DNA from: Pleurodeles waltl
Lineage: Eukaryota > Chordata > Amphibia > Caudata > Salamandridae
Direction: 5' to 3'
NCBI RefSeq assembly: GCF_031143425.1
Contig: NC_090446.1
Location: 656,849,717-656,913,716 of the forward strand
DNA: 64,000 nucleotides
The notes below the pieces were generated by a model. It searched no databases, was not told the DNA's origin, and saw nothing but the letters and a program-made list of their open reading frames with translations. This document shows, in pieces, positions 46,271 through 61,200 of this stretch. Numbering within the stretch: position 1 is the first letter of the stretch; every line of letters begins with the position of its first letter. The translations under genes were made by a program, and so were the position numbers.

Positions 46271-49200
46271 TTGCAAAAAACACCTCTGTTTTCCTTCATA
46301 AATTTGGCTGTTTCCACGTTGCGCTTTGGGGCGTTTCCTGTCGCGGGTGCTAGGCCTACGCACACAAGTGAGGTATCATTTTTATCGGGAGACGTGGGGG
46401 AACGCTGGGTGGAAGGAAATTTGTGGCTCCTCTCAGATTCCAGAACTTTCTGCCACAGAAATGTGAGGAACATGTGTTTTTTTAGTCAAATTAAGAGGTT
46501 TGCAAAGGATTCTGGGTAACAGAACCTGGTCCGAGCCACACAGGTCACCCCATCTTGGATTCCCCTAGGTCTCTAGTTTTAAGAAATGCACAGGTTTGGT
46601 ACGTTTCCCTAGGTGGCGGCTGAGCTACAGGCCAAAATCTACAGGTAGGCATTTTGCAAAAAACACCTCTGTTTTCCTTCAAAAATTTGGCTGTGTCCAC
46701 GTTGCGCTTTGGGGCGTTTCCTGTCGCGGGTGCTAGGCCTACCCACACAAGTGAGGTATCATTTTTATCGGGAGACGTGGGGGAACGTTGGGTGGAAGGA
46801 AATTTGTGGCTCCTCTCAGATTCCAGAACTTTCTGCCACAGAAATGTGAGGAACATGTGTTTTTTTAGCCAAATTCTGAGGTTTGCTAAGGATTCTGGGT
46901 AACAGAACCTGGTCCGAGCCACACAAGTCACCCCATCTTGGATTCCCCTAGGTCTCTAGTTTACAGAAATGCACAGGTTTGGTAGGTTTCCCTAGGTGGC
47001 GGCTGAGCTACAGGCCAAAATCTACAGGTAGGCACTTTGCAAAAAACACCTCTGTTTTCCTTCAAAAATTTGGCTGTGTCCACGTTGCGCTTTGGGGCGT
47101 TTCCTGTTGCGGGCGCTAGGCCTACGCACACAAGTGAGGTATCATTTTTATCGGGAGACGTGGGGGAACGCTGGGTGGAAGGAAATTTGTGGCTCCTCTC
47201 AGATTCCAGAACTTTCTGCCACAGAAATGTGAGGAACATGTGTTTTTTTAGCCAAATTCTATAGTTTGCTAAGGATTCTGGGTAACAGAACCTGGTCCGA
47301 GCCACACAAGTCACCCCATCTTGGATTCCCCTAGGTCTCTAGTTTTCAGAAATGCACAGATTTGGTAGGTTTCCCTAGGTGGCGGCTGAGCTACAGGCCA
47401 AAATCTACAGGTAGGCACTTTGCAAAAAACACCTCTGTTTTCCTTAAAAAAATTTGCAGTGTCCACGTTGCGCTTTGGGGCGTTTCCTGTCGCGGGCGCT
47501 AGGCCTACCCACACAAGTGAGGTATCATTTTTATCGGGAGACGTGGGGGAACGCTGGGTGGAAGGAAATTTGTGGCTCCTCTCAGATTCCAGAACTTTCT
47601 GCCACAGAAATGTGAGGAACATGTGTTTTTTTAGCCAAATTTTGAGGTTTGCAAAGGATTCTGGGTAACAGAACCTGGTCCGAGCCACACAAGTCACCCC
47701 ATCTTGGATTCCCCTAGGTCTCTAGTTTTCAGAAATGCACAGGTTTGGTAGGTTTCCCTAGGTCGCGGCTGAGCTCCAGGCCAAAATCTACAGGTAGTCA
47801 GTTTGCAAAAAACACCTCTGTTTTCCTTCATAAATTTGGCTGTTTCCACGTTGCGCTTTGGGGCGTTTCCTGTCGCGGGTGCTAGGCCTACGCACACAAG
47901 TGAGGTATCATTTTTATCGGGAGACGTGGGGGAACGCTGGGTGGAAGGAAATTTGTGGCTCCTCTCAGATTCCAGAACTTTCTGCCACAGAAATGTGAGG
48001 AACATGTGTTTTTTTAGTCAAATTAAGAGGTTTGCAAAGGATTCTGGGTAACAGAACCTGGTCCGAGCCACACAGGTCACCCCATCTTGGATTCCCCTAG
48101 GTCTCTAGTTTTAAGAAATGCACAGGTTTGGTAGGTTTCCCTAGGTGGCGGCTGAGCTACAGGCCAAAATCTACAGGTAGGCACTTTGCAAAAAACACCT
48201 CTGTTTTCCTTAAAAAATTTGGCTGTGTCCACGTTGCGCTTTGGGGCGTTTCCTGTCGCGGGCGCTAGGCCTACCCACACAAGTGAGGTATCATTTTTAT
48301 CGGGAGACGTGGGGGAACGCTGGGTGGAAGGAAATTTGTGGCTCCTCTCAGATTCCAGAACTTTCTGCCACAGAAATGTGAGGAACATGTGTTTTTTTAG
48401 CCAAATTTTGAGGTTTGCAAAGGATTCTGGGTAACAGAACCTGGTCCGAGCCACACAAGTCACCCCATCTTGGATTCCCCTAGGTCTCTAGTTTTCAGAA
48501 ATGCACAGGTTTGGTAGGTTTCCCTAGGTGGCGGCTGAGCTACAGGCCAAAATCTACAGGTACGCACTTTGCAAAAAACACCTCTGTTTTCCTTCAAAAA
48601 TGTGGCTGTGTCCACGTTGCGCTTTGGGGCGTTTCCTGTCGCGGGCGCTAGGCCTACCCACACAAGTGAGGTATCATTTTTATCGGGAGACGTGGGGGAA
48701 CGCTGGGTGGAAGGAATTTTATGGCTCGTCTCAGATTCCAGAACTTTCTGCCACAGAAATGTGAGGAACATGTGTTTTTTTAGCCAAATTTTGAGGTTTG
48801 CAAAGGATTCTGGGTAACAGAACCTGGTCTGAGCCACACAAGTCACCCCATCTTGGATTCCCCTAGGTCTCTAGTTTTAAGAAATGCACAGGTTTGGTAG
48901 GTTTCCCTAGGTGGCGGCTGAGCTACAGGCCAAAATCTACAGGTAGGCACTTTGCAAAAAACACCTCTGTTTTCCTTCAAAAATTTGGCTGTGTCCACGT
49001 TGCGCTTTGGGGCGTTTCCTGTCGCGGGCGCTAGGCCTACCCACACAAGTGAGGTATCATTTTTATCGGGAGACGTGGGGGAACGTTGGGTGGAAGGAAA
49101 TTTGTGGCTCCTCTGAGATTCCAGAACTTTCTGCCACAGAAATGTGAGGAACATGTGTTTTTTTAGCCAAATTCTGAGGTTCGCTAAGGATTCTGGGTAA

Positions 49201-52200
49201 CAGAACCTGGTCCGAGCCACACAAGTCACCCCATCTTGGATTCCCCTAGGTCTCTAGTTTTCAGAAATGCACAGGTTTGGTAGGTTTCTCTAGGTGGCGG
49301 CTGAGCTACAGGCCAAAATCTACAGGTAGGCACTTTGCAAAAAACACCTCTGTTTTCCTTCAAAAATTTGGCTGTGTCCACGTTGCGCTTTGGGGCGTTT
49401 CCTGTTGCGGGCGCTAGGCCTACCCACACAAGTGAGGTATCATTTTTATCGGGAGACGTGGGGGAACGCTGGGTGGAAGGAAATTTGTGGCTCCTCTCAG
49501 ATTCCAGAACTTTCTGCCACAGAAATGTGAGGAACATGTGTTTTTTTAGCCAAATTTTGAGGTTTGCAAATGATTCTGGGTAACAGAACCTGGTCCGAGC
49601 CACACAAGTCACCCCATCTTGGATTCCCCTAGGTCTCTAGTTTTCAGAAATGCACAGGTTTGGTAGGTTTCCCTAGGTCGCGGCTGAGCTCCAGGCCAAA
49701 ATCTACAGGTAGTCAGTTTGCAAAAAACACCTCTGTTTTCCTTCATAAATTTGGCTGTTTCCACGTTGCGCTTTGGGGCGTTTCCTGTCGCGGGTGCTAG
49801 GCCTACGCACACAAGTGAGGTATCATTTTTATCGGGAGACGTGGGGGAACGCTGGGTGGAAGGAAATTTGTGGCTCCTCTCAGATTCCAGAACTTTCTGC
49901 CACAGAAATGTGAGGAACATGTGTTTTTTTAGTCAAATTAAGAGGTTTGCAAAGGATTCTGGGTAACAGAACCTGGTCCGAGCCACACAGGTCACCCCAT
50001 CTTGGATTCCCCTAGGTCTCTAGTTTTAAGAAATGCACAGGTTTGGTAGGTTTCCCTAGGTGGCGGCTGAGCTACAGGCCAAAATCTACAGGTAGGCATT
50101 TTGCAAAAAACACCTCTGTTTTCCTTCAAAAATTTGGCTGTGTCCACGTTGCGCTTTGGGGCGTTTCCTGTCGCGGGCGCTAGGCCTACCCACACAAGTG
50201 AGGTATCATTTTTATCGGGAGACGTGGGGGAACGTTGGGAGGAAGGAAATTTGTGGCTCCTCTCAGATTCCAGAACTTTCTGCCACAGAAATGTGAGGAA
50301 CATGTGTTTTTTTAGCCAAATTCTGAGGTTTGCTAAGGATTCTGGGTAACAGAACCTGGTCCGAGCCACACAAGTCACCCCATCTTGGATTCCCCTAGGT
50401 CTCTAGTTTACAGAAATGCACAGGTTTGGTAGGTTTCCCTAGGTGGCGGCTGAGCTACAGGCCAAAATCTACAGGTAGGCACTTTGCAAAAAACACCTCT
50501 GTTTTCCTTCAAAAATTTGGCTGTGTCCACGTTGCGCTTTGGGGCGTTTCCTGTTGCGGGCGCTAGGCCTACCCACACAAGTGAGGTATCATTTTTATCG
50601 GGAGACGTGGGGAACGCTGGGTGGAAGGAAATTTGTGGCTCCTCTCAGATTCCAGAACTTTCTGCCACAGAAATGTGAGGAACATGTGTTTTTTTAGCCA
50701 AATTCTATAGTTTGCTAAGGATTCTGGGTAACAGAACCTGGTCCGAGCCACACAAGTCACCCCATCTTGGATTCCCCTAGGTCTCTAGTTTTCAGAAATG
50801 CACAGGTTTGGTAGGTTTCCCTAGGTGGCGGCTGAGCTACAGGCCAAAATCTACAGGTAGGCACTTTGCAAAAAACACCTCTGTTTTCCTTAAAAAAATT
50901 TGCAGTGTCCACGTTGCGCTTTGGGGCGTTTCCTGTCGCGGGCGCTAGGCCTATCCACACAAGTGAGGTATCATTTTTATCGGGAGACGTGGGGGAACGC
51001 TGGGTGGAAGGAAATTTGTGGCTCCTCTCAGATTCCAGAACTTTCTGCCACAGAAATGTGAGGAACATGTGTTTTTTTAGCCAAATTTTGAGGTTTGCAA
51101 AGGATTCTGGGTAACAGAACCTGGTCCGAGCCACACAAGTCACCCCATCTTGGATTCCCCTAGGTCTCTAGTTTTCAGAAATGCACAGGTTTGGTAGGTT
51201 TCCCTAGGTCGCGGCTGAGCTCCAGGCCAAAATCTACAGGTAGTCAGTTTGCAAAAAACACCTCTGTTTTCCTTCATAAATTTGGCTGTTTCCACGTTGC
51301 GCTTTGGGGCGTTTCCTGTCGCGGGTGCTAGGCCTACGCACACAAGTGAGGTATCATTTTTATCGGGAGACGTGGGGGAACGCTGGGTGGAAGGAAATTT
51401 GTGGCTCCTCTCAGATTCCAGAACTTTCTGCCACAGAAATGTGAGGAACATGTGTTTTTTTAGTCAAATTAAGAGGTTTGCAAAGGATTCTGGGTAACAG
51501 AACCTGGTCCGAGCCACACAGGTCACCCCATCTTGGATTCCCCTAGGTCTCTAGTTTTAAGAAATGCACAGGTTTGGTAGGTTTCCCTAGGTGGCGGCTG
51601 AGCTACAGGCCAAAATCTACAGGTAGGCACTTTGCAAAAAACACCTCTGTTTTCCTTAAAAAATTTGGCTGTGTCCACGTTGCGCTTTGGGGCGTTTCCT
51701 GTCGCGGGCGCTAGGCCTACCCACACAAGTGAGGTATCATTTTTATCGGGAGACGTGGGGGAACGCTGGGTGGAAGGAAATTTGTGGCTCCTCTCAGATT
51801 CCAGAACTTTCTGCCACAGAAATGTGAGGAACATGTGTTTTTTTAGCCAAATTTTGAGGTTTGCAAAGGATTCTGGGTAACAGAACCTGGTCCGAGCCAC
51901 ACAAGTCACCCCATCTTGGATTCCCCTAGGTCTCTAGTTTTCAGAAATGCACAGGTTTGGTAGGTTTCCCTAGGTGGCGGCTGAGCTACAGGCCAAAATC
52001 TACAGGTACGCACTTTGCAAAAAACACCTCTGTTTTCCTTCAAAAATTTGGCTGTGTCCACGTTGCGCTTTGGGGCGTTTCCTGTCGCGGGCGCTAGGCC
52101 TACCCACACAAGTGAGGTATCATTTTTATCGGGAGACGTGGGGGAACGCTGGGTGGAAGGAATTTTATGGCTCGTCTCAGATTCCAGAACTTTCTGCCAC

Positions 52201-55200
52201 AGAAATGTGAGGAACATGTGTTTTTTTAGCCAAATTTTGAGGTTTGCAAAGGATTCTGGGTAACAGAACCTGGTCTGAGCCACACAAGTCACCCCATCTT
52301 GGATTCCCCTAGGTCTCTAGTTTTAAGAAATGCACAGGTTTGGTAGGTTTCCCTAGGTGGCGGCTGAGCTACAGGCCAAAATCTACAGGTAGGCACTTTG
52401 CAAAAAACACCTCTGTTTTCCTTCAAAAATTTGGCTGTGTCCACGTTGCGCTTTGGGGCGTTTCCTGTCGCGGGCGCTAGGCCTACCCACACAAGTGAGG
52501 TATCATTTTTATCGGGAGACGTGGGGGAACGTTGGGTGGAAGGAAATTTGTGGCTCCTCTCAGATTCCAGAACTTTCTGCCACAGAAATGTGAGGAACAT
52601 GTGTTTTTTTAGCCAAATTCTGAGGTTTGCTAAGGATTCTGGGTAACAGAACCTGGTCCGAGCCACACAAGTCACCCCATCTTGGATTCCCCTAGGTCTC
52701 TAGTTTACAGAAATGCACAGGTTTGGTAGGTTTCCCTAGGTGGCGGCTGAGCTACAGGCCAAAATCTACAGGTAGGCACTTTGCAAAAAACACCTCTGTT
52801 TTCCTTCAAAAATTTGGCTGTGTCCACGTTGCGCTTTGGGGCGTTTCCTGTTGCGGGCGCTAGGCCTACCCACACAAGTGAGGTATCATTTTTATCGGGA
52901 GACGTGGGGAACGCTGGGTGGAAGGAAATTTGTGGCTCCTCTCAGATTCCAGAACTTTCTGCCACAGAAATGTGAGGAACATGTGTTTTTTTAGCCAAAT
53001 TCTATAGTTTGCTAAGGATTCTGGGTAACAGAACCTGGTCCGAGCCACACAAGTCACCCCATCTTGGATTCCCCTAGGTCTCTAGTTTTCAGAAATGCAC
53101 AGGTTTGGTAGGTTTCCCTAGGTGGCGGCTGAGCTACAGGCCAAAATCTACAGGTAGGCACTTTGCAAAAAACACCTCTGTTTTCCTTAAAAAAATTTGC
53201 AGTGTCCACGTTGCGCTTTGGGGCGTTTCCTGTCGCGGGCGCTAGGCCTACCCACACAAGTGAGGTATCATTTTTATCGGGAGACGTGGGGGAACGCTGG
53301 GTGGAAGGAAATTTGTGGCTCCTCTCAGATTCCAGAACTTTCTGCCACAGAAATGTGAGGAACATGTGTTTTTTTAGCCAAATTTTGAGGTTTGCAAAGG
53401 ATTCTGGGTAACAGAACCTGGTCCGAGCCACACAAGTCACCCCATCTTGGATTCCCCTAGGTCTCTAGTTTTCAGAAATGCACAGGTTTGGTAGGTTTCC
53501 CTAGGTCGCGGCTGAGCTCCAGGCCAAAATCTACAGGTAGTCAGTTTGCAAAAAACACCTCTGTTTTCCTTCATAAATTTGGCTGTTTCCACGTTGCGCT
53601 TTGGGGCGTTTCCTGTCGCGGGTGCTAGGCCTACGCACACAAGTGAGGTATCATTTTTATCGGGAGACGTGGGGGAACGCTGGGTGGAAGGAAATTTGTG
53701 GCTCCTCTCAGATTCCAGAACTTTCTGCCACAGAAATGTGAGGAACATGTGTTTTTTTAGTCAAATTAAGAGGTTTGCAAAGGATTCTGGGTAACAGAAC
53801 CTGGTCCGAGCCACACAGGTCACCCCATCTTGGATTCCCCTAGGTCTCTAGTTTTAAGAAATGCACAGGTTTGGTAGGTTTCCCTAGGTGGCGGCTGAGC
53901 TACAGGCCAAAATCTACAGGTAGGCACTTTGCAAAAAACACCTCTGTTTTCCTTAAAAAATTTGGCTGTGTCCACGTTGCGCTTTGGGGCGTTTCCTGTC
54001 GCGGGCGCTAGGCCTACCCACACAAGTGAGGTATCATTTTTATCGGGAGACGTGGGGGAACGCTGGGTGGAAGGAAATTTGTGGCTCCTCTCAGATTCCA
54101 GAACTTTCTGCCACAGAAATGTGAGGAACATGTGTTTTTTTAGCCAAATTTTGAGGTTTGCAAAGGATTCTGGGTAACAGAACCTGGTCCGAGCCACACA
54201 AGTCACCCCATCTTGGATTCCCCTAGGTCTCTAGTTTTCAGAAATGCACAGGTTTGGTAGGTTTCCCTAGGTGGCGGCTGAGCTACAGGCCAAAATCTAC
54301 AGGTACGCACTTTGCAAAAAACACCTCTGTTTTCCTTCAAAAATTTGGCTGTGTCCACGTTGCGCTTTGGGGCGTTTCTTGTCGCGGGCGCTAGGCCTAC
54401 CCACACAAGTGAGGTATCATTTTTATCGGGAGATGTGGGGGAACGCTGGGTGGAAGGAATTTTATGGCTCGTCTCAGATTCCAGAACTTTCTGCCACAGA
54501 AATGTGAGGAACATGTGTTTTTTTAGCCAAATTTTGAGGTTTGCAAAGGATTCTGGGTAACAGAACCTGGTCTGAGCCACACAAGTCACCCCATCTTGGA
54601 TTCCCCTAGGTCTCTAGTTTTAAGAAATGCACAGGTTTGGTAGGTTTCCCTAGGTGGCGGCTGAGCTACAGGCCAAAATCTACAGGTAGGCACTTTGCAA
54701 AAAACACCTCTGTTTTCCTTCAAAAATTTGGCTGTGTCCACGTTGCGCTTTGGGGCGTTTCCTGTCGCGGGCGCTAGGCCTACCCACACAAGTGAGGTAT
54801 CATTTTTATCGGGAGACGTGGGGGAACGTTGGGTGGAAGGAAATTTGTGGCTCCTCTCAGATTCCAGAACTTTCTGCCACAGAAATGTGAGGAACATGTG
54901 TTTTTTTAGCCAAATTCTGAGGTTCGCTAAGGATTCTGGGTAACAGAACCTGGTCCGAGCCACACAAGTCACCCCATCTTGGATTCCCCTAGGTCTCTAG
55001 TTTTCAGAAATGCACAGGTTTGGTAGGTTTCTCTAGGTGGCGGCTGAGCTACAGGCCAAAATCTACAGGTAGGCACTTTGCAAAAAACACCTCTGTTTTC
55101 CTTCAAAAATTTGGCTGTGTCCACGTTGCGCTTTGGGGCGTTTCCTGTTGCGGGCGCTAGGCCTACCCACACAAGTGAGGTATCATTTTTATCGGGAGAC

Positions 55201-58200
55201 GTGGGGGAACGCTGGGTGGAAGGAAATTTGTGGCTCCTCTCAGATTCCAGAACTTTCTGCCACAGAAATGTGAGGAACATGTGTTTTTTTAGCCAAATTT
55301 TGAGGTTTGCAAATGATTCTGGGTAACAGAACCTGGTCCGAGCCACACAAGTCACCCCATCTTGGATTCCCCTAGGTCTCTAGTTTTCAGAAATGCACAG
55401 GTTTGGTAGGTTTCCCTAGGTCGCGGCTGAGCTCCAGGCCAAAATCTACAGGTAGTCAGTTTGCAAAAAACACCTCTGTTTTCCTTCATAAATTTGGCTG
55501 TTTCCACGTTGCGCTTTGGGGCGTTTCCTGTCGCGGGTGCTAGGCCTACGCACACAAGTGAGGTATCATTTTTATCGGGAGACGTGGGGGAACGCTGGGT
55601 GGAAGGAAATTTGTGGCTCCTCTCAGATTCCAGAACTTTCTGCCACAGAAATGTGAGGAACATGTGTTTTTTTAGTCAAATTAAGAGGTTTGCAAAGGAT
55701 TCTGGGTAACAGAACCTGGTCCGAGCCACACAGGTCACCCCATCTTGGATTCCCCTAGGTCTCTAGTTTTAAGAAATGCACAGGTTTGGTAGGTTTCCCT
55801 AGGTGGCGGCTGAGCTACAGGCCAAAATCTACAGGTAGGCATTTTGCAAAAAACACCTCTGTTTTCCTTCAAAAATTTGGCTGTGTCCACGTTGCGCTTT
55901 GGGGCGTTTCCTGTTGCGGGCGCTAGGCCTACCCACACAAGTGAGGTATCATTTTTATCGGGAGACGTGGGGAACGCTGGGTGGAAGGAAATTTGTGGCT
56001 CCTCTCAGATTCCAGAACTTTCTGCCACAGAAATGTGAGGAACATGTGTTTTTTTAGCCAAATTCTATAGTTTGCTAAGGATTCTGGGTAACAGAACCTG
56101 GTCCGAGCCACACAAGTCACCCCATCTTGGATTCCCCTAGGTCTCTAGTTTTCAGAAATGCACAGGTTTGGTAGGTTTCCCTAGGTGGCGGCTGAGCTAC
56201 AGGCCAAAATCTACAGGTAGGCACTTTGCAAAAAACACCTCTGTTTTCCTTAAAAAAATTTGCAGTGTCCACGTTGCGCTTTGGGGCGTTTCCTGTCGCG
56301 GGCGCTAGGCCTATCCACACAAGTGAGGTATCATTTTTATCGGGAGACGTGGGGGAACGCTGGGTGGAAGGAAATTTGTGGCTCCTCTCAGATTCCAGAA
56401 CTTTCTGCCACAGAAATGTGAGGAACATGTGTTTTTTTAGCCAAATTTTGAGGTTTGCAAAGGATTCTGGGTAACAGAACCTGGTCCGAGCCACACAAGT
56501 CACCCCATCTTGGATTCCCCTAGGTCTCTAGTTTTCAGAAATGCACAGGTTTGGTAGGTTTCCCTAGGTCGCGGCTGAGCTCCAGGCCAAAATCTACAGG
56601 TAGTCAGTTTGCAAAAAACACCTCTGTTTTCCTTCATAAATTTGGCTGTTTCCACGTTGCGCTTTGGGGCGTTTCCTGTCGCGGGTGCTAGGCCTACGCA
56701 CACAAGTGAGGTATCATTTTTATCGGGAGACGTGGGGGAACGCTGGGTGGAAGGAAATTTGTGGCTCCTCTCAGATTCCAGAACTTTCTGCCACAGAAAT
56801 GTGAGGAACATGTGTTTTTTTAGTCAAATTAAGAGGTTTGCAAAGGATTCTGGGTAACAGAACCTGGTCCGAGCCACACAGGTCACCCCATCTTGGATTC
56901 CCCTAGGTCTCTAGTTTTAAGAAATGCACAGGTTTGGTAGGTTTCCCTAGGTGGCGGCTGAGCTACAGGCCAAAATCTACAGGTAGGCACTTTGCAAAAA
57001 ACACCTCTGTTTTCCTTAAAAAATTTGGCTGTGTCCACGTTGCGCTTTGGGGCGTTTCCTGTCGCGGGCGCTAGGCCTACCCACACAAGTGAGGTATCAT
57101 TTTTATCGGGAGACGTGGGGGAACGCTGGGTGGAAGGAAATTTGTGGCTCCTCTCAGATTCCAGAACTTTCTGCCACAGAAATGTGAGGAACATGTGTTT
57201 TTTTAGCCAAATTTTGAGGTTTGCAAAGGATTCTGGGTAACAGAACCTGGTCCGAGCCACACAAGTCACCCCATCTTGGATTCCCCTAGGTCTCTAGTTT
57301 TCAGAAATGCACAGGTTTGGTAGGTTTCCCTAGGTGGCGGCTGAGCTACAGGCCAAAATCTACAGGTACGCACTTTGCAAAAAACACCTCTGTTTTCCTT
57401 CAAAAATTTGGCTGTGTCCACGTTGCGCTTTGGGGCGTTTCCTGTCGCGGGCGCTAGGCCTACCCACACAAGTGAGGTATCATTTTTATCGGGAGACGTG
57501 GGGGAACGCTGGGTGGAAGGAATTTTATGGCTCGTCTCAGATTCCAGAACTTTCTGCCACAGAAATGTGAGGAACATGTGTTTTTTTAGCCAAATTTTGA
57601 GGTTTGCAAAGGATTCTGGGTAACAGAACCTGGTCTGAGCCACACAAGTCACCCCATCTTGGATTCCCCTAGGTCTCTAGTTTTAAGAAATGCACAGGTT
57701 TGGTAGGTTTCCCTAGGTGGCGGCTGAGCTACAGGCCAAAATCTACAGGTAGGCACTTTGCAAAAAACACCTCTGTTTTCCTTCAAAAATTTGGCTGTGT
57801 CCACGTTGCGCTTTGGGGCGTTTCCTGTCGCGGGCGCTAGGCCTACCCACACAAGTGAGGTATCATTTTTATCGGGAGACGTGGGGGAACGTTGGGTGGA
57901 AGGAAATTTGTGGCTCCTCTCAGATTCCAGAACTTTCTGCCACAGAAATGTGAGGAACATGTGTTTTTTTAGCCAAATTCTGAGGTTTGCTAAGGATTCT
58001 GGGTAACAGAACCTGGTCCGAGCCACACAAGTCACCCCATCTTGGATTCCCCTAGGTCTCTAGTTTACAGAAATGCACAGGTTTGGTAGGTTTCCCTAGG
58101 TGGCGGCTGAGCTACAGGCCAAAATCTACAGGTAGGCACTTTGCAAAAAACACCTCTGTTTTCCTTCAAAAATTTGGCTGTGTCCACGTTGCGCTTTGGG

Positions 58201-61200
58201 GCGTTTCCTGTTGCGGGCGCTAGGCCTACCCACACAAGTGAGGTATCATTTTTATCGGGAGACGTGGGGAACGCTGGGTGGAAGGAAATTTGTGGCTCCT
58301 CTCAGATTCCAGAACTTTCTGCCACAGAAATGTGAGGAACATGTGTTTTTTTAGCCAAATTCTATAGTTTGCTAAGGATTCTGGGTAACAGAACCTGGTC
58401 CAAGCCACACAAGTCACCCCATCTTGGATTCCCCTAGGTCTCTAGTTTTCAGAAATGCACAGGTTTGGTAGGTTTCCCTAGGTGGCGTCTGAGCTACAGG
58501 CCAAAATCTACAGGTAGGCACTTTGCAAAAAACACCTCTGTTTTCCTTAAAAAAATTTGCAGTGTCCACGTTGCGCTTTGGGGCGTTTCCTGTCGCGGGC
58601 GCTAGGCCTACCCACACAAGTGAGGTATCATTTTTATCAGGAGACGTGGGGGAACGCTGGGTGGAAGGAAATTTGTGGCTCCTCTCAGATTCCAGAACTT
58701 TCTGCCACAGAAATGTGAGGAACATGTGTTTTTTTAGCCAAATTTTGAGGTTTGCAAAGGATTCTGGGTAACAGAACCTGGTCCGAGCCACACAAGTCAC
58801 CCCATCTTGGATTCCCCTAGGTCTCTAGTTTTCAGAAATGCACAGGTTTGGTAGGTTTCCCTAGGTCGCGGCTGAGCTCCAGGCCAAAATCTACAGGTAG
58901 TCAGTTTGCAAAAAACACCTCTGTTTTCCTTCATAAATTTGGCTGTTTCCACGTTGCGCTTTGGGGCGTTTCCTGTCGCGGGTGCTAGGCCTACGCACAC
59001 AAGTGAGGTATCATTTTTATCGGGAGACGTGGGGGAACGCTGGGTGGAAGGAAATTTGTGGCTCCTCTCAGATTCCAGAACTTTCTGCCACAGAAATGTG
59101 AGGAACATGTGTTTTTTTAGTCAAATTAAGAGGTTTGCAAAGGATTCTGGGTAACAGAACCTGGTCCGAGCCACACAGGTCACCCCATCTTGGATTCCCC
59201 TAGGTCTCTAGTTTTAAGAAATGCACAGGTTTGGTAGGTTTCCCTAGGTGGCGGCTGAGCTACAGGCCAAAATCTACAGGTAGGCACTTTGCAAAAAACA
59301 CCTCTGTTTTCCTTAAAAAATTTGGCTGTGTCCACGTTGCGCTTTGGGGCGTTTCCTGTCGCGGGCGCTAGGCCTACCCACACAAGTGAGGTATCATTTT
59401 TATCGGGAGACGTGGGGGAACGCTGGGTGGAAGGAAATTTGTGGCTCCTCTCAGATTCCAGAACTTTCTGCCACAGAAATGTGAGGAACATGTGTTTTTT
59501 TAGCCAAATTTTGAGGTTTGCAAAGGATTCTGGGTAACAGAACCTGGTCCGAGCCACACAAGTCACCCCATCTTGGATTCCCCTAGGTCTCTAGTTTTCA
59601 GAAATGCACAGGTTTGGTAGGTTTCCCTAGGTGGCGGCTGAGCTACAGGCCAAAATCTACAGGTACGCACTTTGCAAAAAACACCTCTGTTTTCCTTCAA
59701 AAATTTGGCTGTGTCCACGTTGCGCTTTGGGGCGTTTCTTGTCGCGGGCGCTAGGCCTACCCACACAAGTGAGGTATCATTTTTATCGGGAGACGTGGGG
59801 GAACGCTGGGTGGAAGGAATTTTATGGCTCGTCTCAGATTCCAGAACTTTCTGCCACAGAAATGTGAGGAACATGTGTTTTTTTAGCCAAATTTTGAGGT
59901 TTGCAAAGGATTCTGGGTAACAGAACCTGGTCTGAGCCACACAAGTCACCCCATCTTGGATTCCCCTAGGTCTCTAGTTTTAAGAAATGCACAGGTTTGG
60001 TAGGTTTCCCTAGGTGGCGGCTGAGCTACAGGCCAAAATCTACAGGTAGGCACTTTGCAAAAAACACCTCTGTTTTCCTTCAAAAATTTGGCTGTGTCCA
60101 CGTTGCGCTTTGGGGCGTTTCCTGTCGCGGGCGCTAGGCCTACCCACACAAGTGAGGTATCATTTTTATCGGGAGACGTGGGGGAACGTTGGGTGGAAGG
60201 AAATTTGTGGCTCCTCTCAGATTCCAGAACTTTCTGCCACAGAAATGTGAGGAACATGTGTTTTTTTAGCCAAATTCTGAGGTTCGCTAAGGATTCTGGG
60301 TAACAGAACCTGGTCCGAGCCACACAAGTCACCCCATCTTGGATTCCTCTAGGTCTCTAGTTTTCAGAAATGCACAGGTTTGGTAGGTTTCTCTAGGTGG
60401 CGGCTGAGCTACAGGCCAAAATCTACAGGTAGGCACTTTGCAAAAAACACCTCTGTTTTCCTTCAAAAATTTGGCTGTGTCCACGTTGCGCTTTGGGGCG
60501 TTTCCTGTTGCGGGCGCTAGGCCTACCCACACAAGTGAGGTATCATTTTTATCGGGAGACGTGGGGGAACGCTGGGTGGAAGGAAATTTGTGGCTCCTCT
60601 CAGATTCCAGAACTTTCTGCCACAGAAATGTGAGGAACATGTGTTTTTTTAGCCAAATTTTGAGGTTTGCAAATGATTCTGGGTAACAGAACCTGGTCCG
60701 AGCCACACAAGTCACCCCATCTTGGATTCCCCTAGGTCTCTAGTTTTCAGAAATGCACAGGTTTGGTAGGTTTCCCTAGGTCGCGGCTGAGCTCCAGGCC
60801 AAAATCTACAGGTAGTCAGTTTGCAAAAAACACCTCTGTTTTCCTTCATAAATTTGGCTGTTTCCACGTTGCGCTTTGGGGCGTTTCCTGTCGCGGGTGC
60901 TAGGCCTACGCACACAAGTGAGGTATCATTTTTATCGGGAGACGTGGGGGAACGCTGGGTGGAAGGAAATTTGTGGCTCCTCTCAGATTCCAGAACTTTC
61001 TGCCACAGAAATGTGAGGAACATGTGTTTTTTTAGTCAAATTAAGAGGTTTGCAAAGGATTCTGGGTAACAGAACCTGGTCCGAGCCACACAGGTCACCC
61101 CATCTTGGATTCCCCTAGGTCTCTAGTTTTAAGAAATGCACAGGTTTGGTAGGTTTCCCTAGGTGGCGGCTGAGCTACAGGCCAAAATCTACAGGTAGGC